A stretch of DNA of 18,527 nucleotides from assembly GCA_023427925.1 (NCBI GenBank), contig JAEYZS010000118.1, positions 1-18,527 of the forward strand, in the 5' to 3' direction. Each line of letters starts with the position of its first letter. Within the stretch, counting starts at the first letter, position 1. This document shows, one piece after another, positions 15,436 to 18,527 of the stretch. The position numbers were made by a program, and so were the translations under genes. Source of the stretch: Pseudomonadota bacterium (GTDB lineage Bacteria > Bdellovibrionota > Bdellovibrionia > Bdellovibrionales > JAEYZS01). Under the pieces are notes generated by a model. That model worked only from the letters and a program-made list of their open reading frames with translations. It was not told the origin of the DNA and did no database searches.

Positions 15436-16314
15436 TTATAAAAACAAATTCAAGACGAGCGAAGCACTCATCAAGATTCCGTAAATAACATAGAACTTTG
15501 CGGTGCCAATTAACAGTGGAATGATGTCTTTGCCACTTTTGTTCCATACGTCTGTGAGGATGGGTTTTAATAATGGTCCAACGAGTAATGTTATTAGAGT
15601 AGTTTTGGGTAAAAGCCCAAGGAAACAGAACATTGGGATCAAGAGTAAGCTTCCAATAAGACAACCAGTGTAAAGGCTGCGTCCAAACTTCTCACCATAA
15701 CGAACGACCAGCGTTTTTTTACTGATAGCTTTATCTTGTTCGTAATCACGCAAGTTGTTGGCATTTAATAAGCAGGTGGCAAGGAATCCATACAAAATAC
15801 CTGCGGCTAAAGCAGAATCGCTCCAAACTCCCGATTGTAAATAGAAACTTCCTGAGGCTGCGACCGGGCCAAAGAAGACAAATGCAAAAATATCTCCCAA
15901 GCCCTTGTAGGCAAGTGGGAATGGACCCGCTGTATATAAAACAGCAAAAGCGACAGAAAGGATTCCAATAACAAGTATTGGGAACCCTCCGTGCAATACA
16001 AGATAAACTCCAAGAAGTAGGCAAACAAATATATTTATTAAGATCGCTTGTTTGATTTGCGAAGGAGTCACGAGTCCTAAAGTTGTCACTCTGGCGGGGC
16101 CGAAGCGATTTAAGTCAGCTCCTTTTTTGAAATCAAAATAATCATTGGAAAGATTTGTTAAAATTTGAAGTGAGATGGCGCATACAAGAGTTGCCGCTGC
16201 CACAAGGCCATTAAATAGCCCTAGCTTATAACTCAGTAAAATTCCCGCAAGGGCAGGAAAGAAAGAGGAAACCAAGGTTTTTGGCCGTGCGGCTTGTATC
16301 CAGATGGAAATCAC
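15436..16314 (-). CDS. menA: 1,4-dihydroxy-2-naphthoate polyprenyltransferase
   Basis: Attaches the polyprenyl tail to DHNA, giving demethylmenaquinone at the membrane. It is a UbiA-superfamily intramembrane prenyltransferase with seven or more hydrophobic segments. The two Asp-rich motifs are present: NDYFDFKKGAD (N57-D67) and NNLRDYEQD (N186-D194). I start it at a GTG (16314), giving 292 aa beginning VISIWIQAARPKT, which aligns with the usual MenA N-terminus, and leaving 13 bases after menB. An ATG at 16407 would add 31 residues that only retranslate the end of menB in another frame. The ribosome binding site at the GTG is weak (GGGT). It probably uses the product of the polyprenyl synthase at 2536-3504. 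Confidence 0.92.
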   Translation of the reverse strand: MISIWIQAARPKTLVSSFFPALAGILLSYKLGLFNGLVAAATLVCAISLQILTNLSNDYFDFKKGADLNRFGPARVTTLGLVTPSQIKQAILINIFVCLLLGVYLVLHGGFPILVIGILSVAFAVLYTAGPFPLAYKGLGDIFAFVFFGPVAASGSFYLQSGVWSDSALAAGILYGFLATCLLNANNLRDYEQDKAISKKTLVVRYGEKFGRSLYTGCLIGSLLLIPMFCFLGLLPKTTLITLLVGPLLKPILTDVWNKSGKDIIPLLIGTAKFYVIYGILMSASLVLNLFL

Positions 16315-16327
16315 GAAATAGACCCGA

Positions 16328-17155
16328 TTATGGAAGTCGAGTAAATTTATCGAACTCTGGCTTTCTCTTTTCCACGAAAGCTTTTTTGCCCTCTTGCGCT
16401 TCTTCACTCATATAGTAAAGAAGTGTGGCATTACCAGCAAGCTCTTGGAGACCAGATTGCCCATCACAGTCCGCATTTAAAGCAGCCTTTAAGCAGCGAA
16501 TAGAAAGAGGAGATTTTTCTAGAATCTCTTCACACCATTTTACAGTTTCAACCTCGAGCTGTTCGTAAGGAACAACAGTATTTACAAGTCCCATATCTAG
16601 TGCTTCTTGCGCGTTATACTGACGGCAGAGGAACCAGATTTCGCGTGCCTTTTTTTGACCCACAATTCTTGCCATATACGATGCGCCCCAGCCGCCATCA
16701 AATGATCCAACTTTAGGACCCGTTTGACCAAAAATCGCATTGTCTGCGGCAATTGTAAGATCGCACATCATGTGAAGTACGTGTCCGCCCCCCACAGCGT
16801 ATCCTGCAACCATTGCAATAACTGGTTTAGGACAAGTTCTAATTTGTCTTTGGAAATCTAAAACGTTTAATCGGTTAAATCCAGTTGTTGGATCGTTATA
16901 TCCCGCGTCCCCGCGAATTCTCTGATCGCCGCCAGAGCAAAAAGCTTTTTCACCTTCGCCAGTGAGGATGATCACGCCGATATTTTTATCGAATCGGGCA
17001 TCTTCTAATGCTTTCATCATCGAATCGACAGTCTGAGGTCTGAATGCATTTCGAGATTCTGGACGATTGATTGTGATCTTTGCGATGCCACCCATTTTTT
17101 CGTATTTGATATCTGTATACTCGCCAGCTTTTATCCAATCAAATTTAGATGCCAC
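16328..17155 (-). CDS. menB: 1,4-dihydroxy-2-naphthoyl-CoA synthase
   Basis: Cyclises o-succinylbenzoyl-CoA to DHNA-CoA by an intramolecular Claisen condensation. It is a 275-aa crotonase-family protein with [14 protein letters not shown] (73-86), [13 protein letters not shown] (121-133) forming the oxyanion hole, and [14 protein letters not shown] (144-157) with S151 and D153. Gly146, at the position where type II MenB enzymes have Asp, suggests the bicarbonate-dependent type I (E. coli-like). The start is a GTG at 17155 with GGGAGA seven bases upstream, overlapping the end of menH by 11 bases. [18 protein letters not shown] is a hallmark segment, so the assignment is firm. Confidence 0.97.
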   Translation of the reverse strand: MASKFDWIKAGEYTDIKYEKMGGIAKITINRPESRNAFRPQTVDSMMKALEDARFDKNIGVIILTGEGEKAFCSGGDQRIRGDAGYNDPTTGFNRLNVLDFQRQIRTCPKPVIAMVAGYAVGGGHVLHMMCDLTIAADNAIFGQTGPKVGSFDGGWGASYMARIVGQKKAREIWFLCRQYNAQEALDMGLVNTVVPYEQLEVETVKWCEEILEKSPLSIRCLKAALNADCDGQSGLQELAGNATLLYYMSEEAQEGKKAFVEKRKPEFDKFTRLP

Positions 17156-17879
17156 AAAATTTCTCCCTGTGAAAATTTAAGAATAAATCCTTCGCTCCGG
17201 TTGGATTTTCTATATGTACAACGTGACCAGAGTTAGGAACTATTTGTATAGCAATTTCGGGGTTTTTATCAATCAACTTTCCCCAAATTTGGCCGTATTT
17301 TTTGTCAAATTGACCCACCAAAGCAAGAGTAGGTATTTTTATATTCTCTATAACCTCAAAATGGCTCGGATTGGCTCCAGGTGAGGCCTCAATGATCATT
17401 TTGGCATGAAGCGAGGTGAGTTTTTCTCTTTTAGTGGTATTGAGTCGTAAAAATTCAGGGTGTTGTTTGAATTCTTGAAAAAGCTCCTGTGAATACCATT
17501 CCTTGAGGAAGAGGTCGGCGTCCTCTGTTATGAGTTTTGCCCATTTCGTATCCGATTGGGTTCTGAGGTCCCGCTCGGTCTTATCCGTTATTCCAGGAGA
17601 AGTGGATTCCAACACAAGCGACTTAAAGAGCTCTGGGAAGCGTTTGTAGGCTTCAAGCAAAACTCTTCCTCCCATGGAATATCCCCAAAAATGAGCTTTC
17701 TTTATTTTGTGTCTCTTAAGTTCCGAATAAAGGAACTGGGCTTGCGCTTTTAGCGCAAATCCTGGGGCCAAATTGAGATTGATCGAAACACATTTAAAAT
17801 TTTCAAAGGTTTTAGAAAACATTTCGAAGTCTTCGGGATGGCCTAAAAAACCGTGCAGAAAAACAAGATTATTATTCAT
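17145..17879 (-). CDS. menH: 2-succinyl-6-hydroxy-2,4-cyclohexadiene-1-carboxylate synthase
   Basis: Eliminates pyruvate from SEPHCHC, the MenD product, to give SHCHC. It is a 244-aa alpha/beta hydrolase-fold protein with VFLHGFLG (6-13), nucleophile elbow GYSMGGR with S68, an acid in VGQFDKKYG and a histidine in NSGHVVH. I start it at the ATG at 17879, which overlaps the menD stop by eight bases and has AAGG upstream. An earlier in-frame ATG at 17921 would only add residues encoded within menD. Position between menD and menB supports MenH over a generic esterase. Confidence 0.9.
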   Translation of the reverse strand: MNNNLVFLHGFLGHPEDFEMFSKTFENFKCVSINLNLAPGFALKAQAQFLYSELKRHKIKKAHFWGYSMGGRVLLEAYKRFPELFKSLVLESTSPGITDKTERDLRTQSDTKWAKLITEDADLFLKEWYSQELFQEFKQHPEFLRLNTTKREKLTSLHAKMIIEASPGANPSHFEVIENIKIPTLALVGQFDKKYGQIWGKLIDKNPEIAIQIVPNSGHVVHIENPTGAKDLFLNFHREKFCGI

Positions 17880-18527
17880 AAGCCTTTTTGATTTTTGAAG
17901 TAAGGCTGCGGTGAGACTCAATGTTGGTTTGAATTTCGGATCGGATCTCGATTACTGAGGACTCATTGCTTTCAAGGGCGGCAATTAGATCCTGAGGTGT
18001 TTGGACAAGTTGGTACTTAAGATGATAGAGATCAGCAGCAGATTTAAGGTTCCATTCGTGAGGGTGAGTAAAGTTTTTTGAGAATATGGATTTATCTATT
18101 TGTGCAACTGGAAGGAACGAAAATATTCCACCACCTTTATTGTTGATCACAACGGTATGAAACGCCTTTGGAGTGTTCTTGGTGAGAGCCAAGGAATTGA
18201 TATCGTACAAAAATGCTTGATCTCCCAAGACACAAATTGTTTTTTTTTCGCTGGACAGTGCAAATCCTGCAGCAGTCGCAATATTGCCATCGATACCGCT
18301 CGCTCCACGATTAAAGACAAATTCACCTTCGCCTGTTCCAGCAAATCGTTCAAGATCTCGAATTGGCATACTGGATCCGATAAAATAATTGGCATCTTTT
18401 ATGTTGGCCACAAGGTGATAAGGTAGCGACATTTCGTTTAGATCTTTAAATTCCTTTTGCAGAAACTCCTCTTGATTTAAAGATAGATCTTTAAGCTCAT
18501 TCAAGTACTGAGAGTCCAGTTGCCAAG
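17872..18527 (-). CDS. menD: SEPHCHC synthase, C-terminal part (5' end beyond window)
   Basis: Thiamine diphosphate-dependent addition of 2-oxoglutarate to isochorismate, giving SEPHCHC. The frame is open to the right edge, giving 217 residues of a protein usually about 550-600. The visible part is the C-terminal ThDP-binding domain: GSSMPIRDLERF, NRGASGIDGNIATA, the GD...N ThDP/Mg motif starting GDQAFLYDINSL and ending VVINNKGGGIFSFLP. A TTG at 18504 is not the true start, because homology-typical sequence continues through it. It is the most upstream men gene visible; menF would be expected beyond the right edge. Confidence 0.95.
   Translation of the reverse strand, partial: WQLDSQYLNELKDLSLNQEEFLQKEFKDLNEMSLPYHLVANIKDANYFIGSSMPIRDLERFAGTGEGEFVFNRGASGIDGNIATAAGFALSSEKKTICVLGDQAFLYDINSLALTKNTPKAFHTVVINNKGGGIFSFLPVAQIDKSIFSKNFTHPHEWNLKSAADLYHLKYQLVQTPQDLIAALESNESSVIEIRSEIQTNIESHRSLTSKIKKAYE

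Noticed and set aside
16315..16407. 31-residue N-terminal extension of MenA
   Set aside because: The very basic stretch is an out-of-frame reading of the conserved menB C-terminus; the GTG at 16314 gives the family-typical start.
17880..17921. 14-residue N-terminal extension of MenH
   Set aside because: It lies inside the menD 3' end; [10 protein letters not shown] at 17879 is the normal MenH start.

Overview
The window reads as a chromosomal segment of an AT-rich Gram-negative bacterium (roughly 40% GC by eye) with a menaquinone-based respiratory chain. A Bdellovibrionota or other delta-like lineage is my best guess, because a Bacteroidetes/delta-type SdhA, a di-haem-type SdhC, a complete classical Men pathway and several small exported proteins and lipoproteins occur together. 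This is inference only. No rRNA, tRNA, CRISPR array, insertion sequence or phage gene was seen, and the region looks like stable chromosome.

Layout. (1) 1-2305, minus strand: sdhC followed by sdhA, which runs off the left edge; these are succinate:menaquinone oxidoreductase subunits. (2) 2306-2535: a divergent regulatory region. (3) 2536-9602, plus strand: one compact operon holding a long-chain polyprenyl diphosphate synthase and all seven shikimate-pathway enzymes, DAHP synthase-aroA-aroE-aroC-aroK-aroB-aroQ. Several junctions are 4-base ATGA overlaps. (4) 9572-12131: an accessory block with a small secreted protein (-), a lipoprotein-like alpha/beta hydrolase (+), a strong terminator between convergent genes, and a 294-aa secreted protein (-) behind an inverted-repeat promoter. 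(5) 12312-18527: the menaquinone (men) cluster on the minus strand, in transcription order menD (cut by the right edge), menH, menB, menA, then an interrupting plus-strand lipoprotein gene, then menC and menE. A short tandem repeat lies in the divergent menC/lipoprotein region.

How it fits together. The plus-strand operon would make chorismate and the polyprenyl tail. The men cluster would convert chorismate (via isochorismate) to DHNA and prenylate it with that tail. SdhCAB at the left edge would reduce the resulting menaquinone pool. Not seen, and presumably outside the window or elsewhere, are isochorismate synthase (menF), a DHNA-CoA thioesterase, the final methyltransferase (menG/ubiE) and sdhB. 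No exotic new system is evident. The points most worth a second look are the quinone-supply gene arrangement, a Val in place of a conserved FAD-site Gly in SdhA, the operator-like repeats at 12180-12233, the 20-21-bp tandem repeats upstream of menC, and four unassigned exported proteins.
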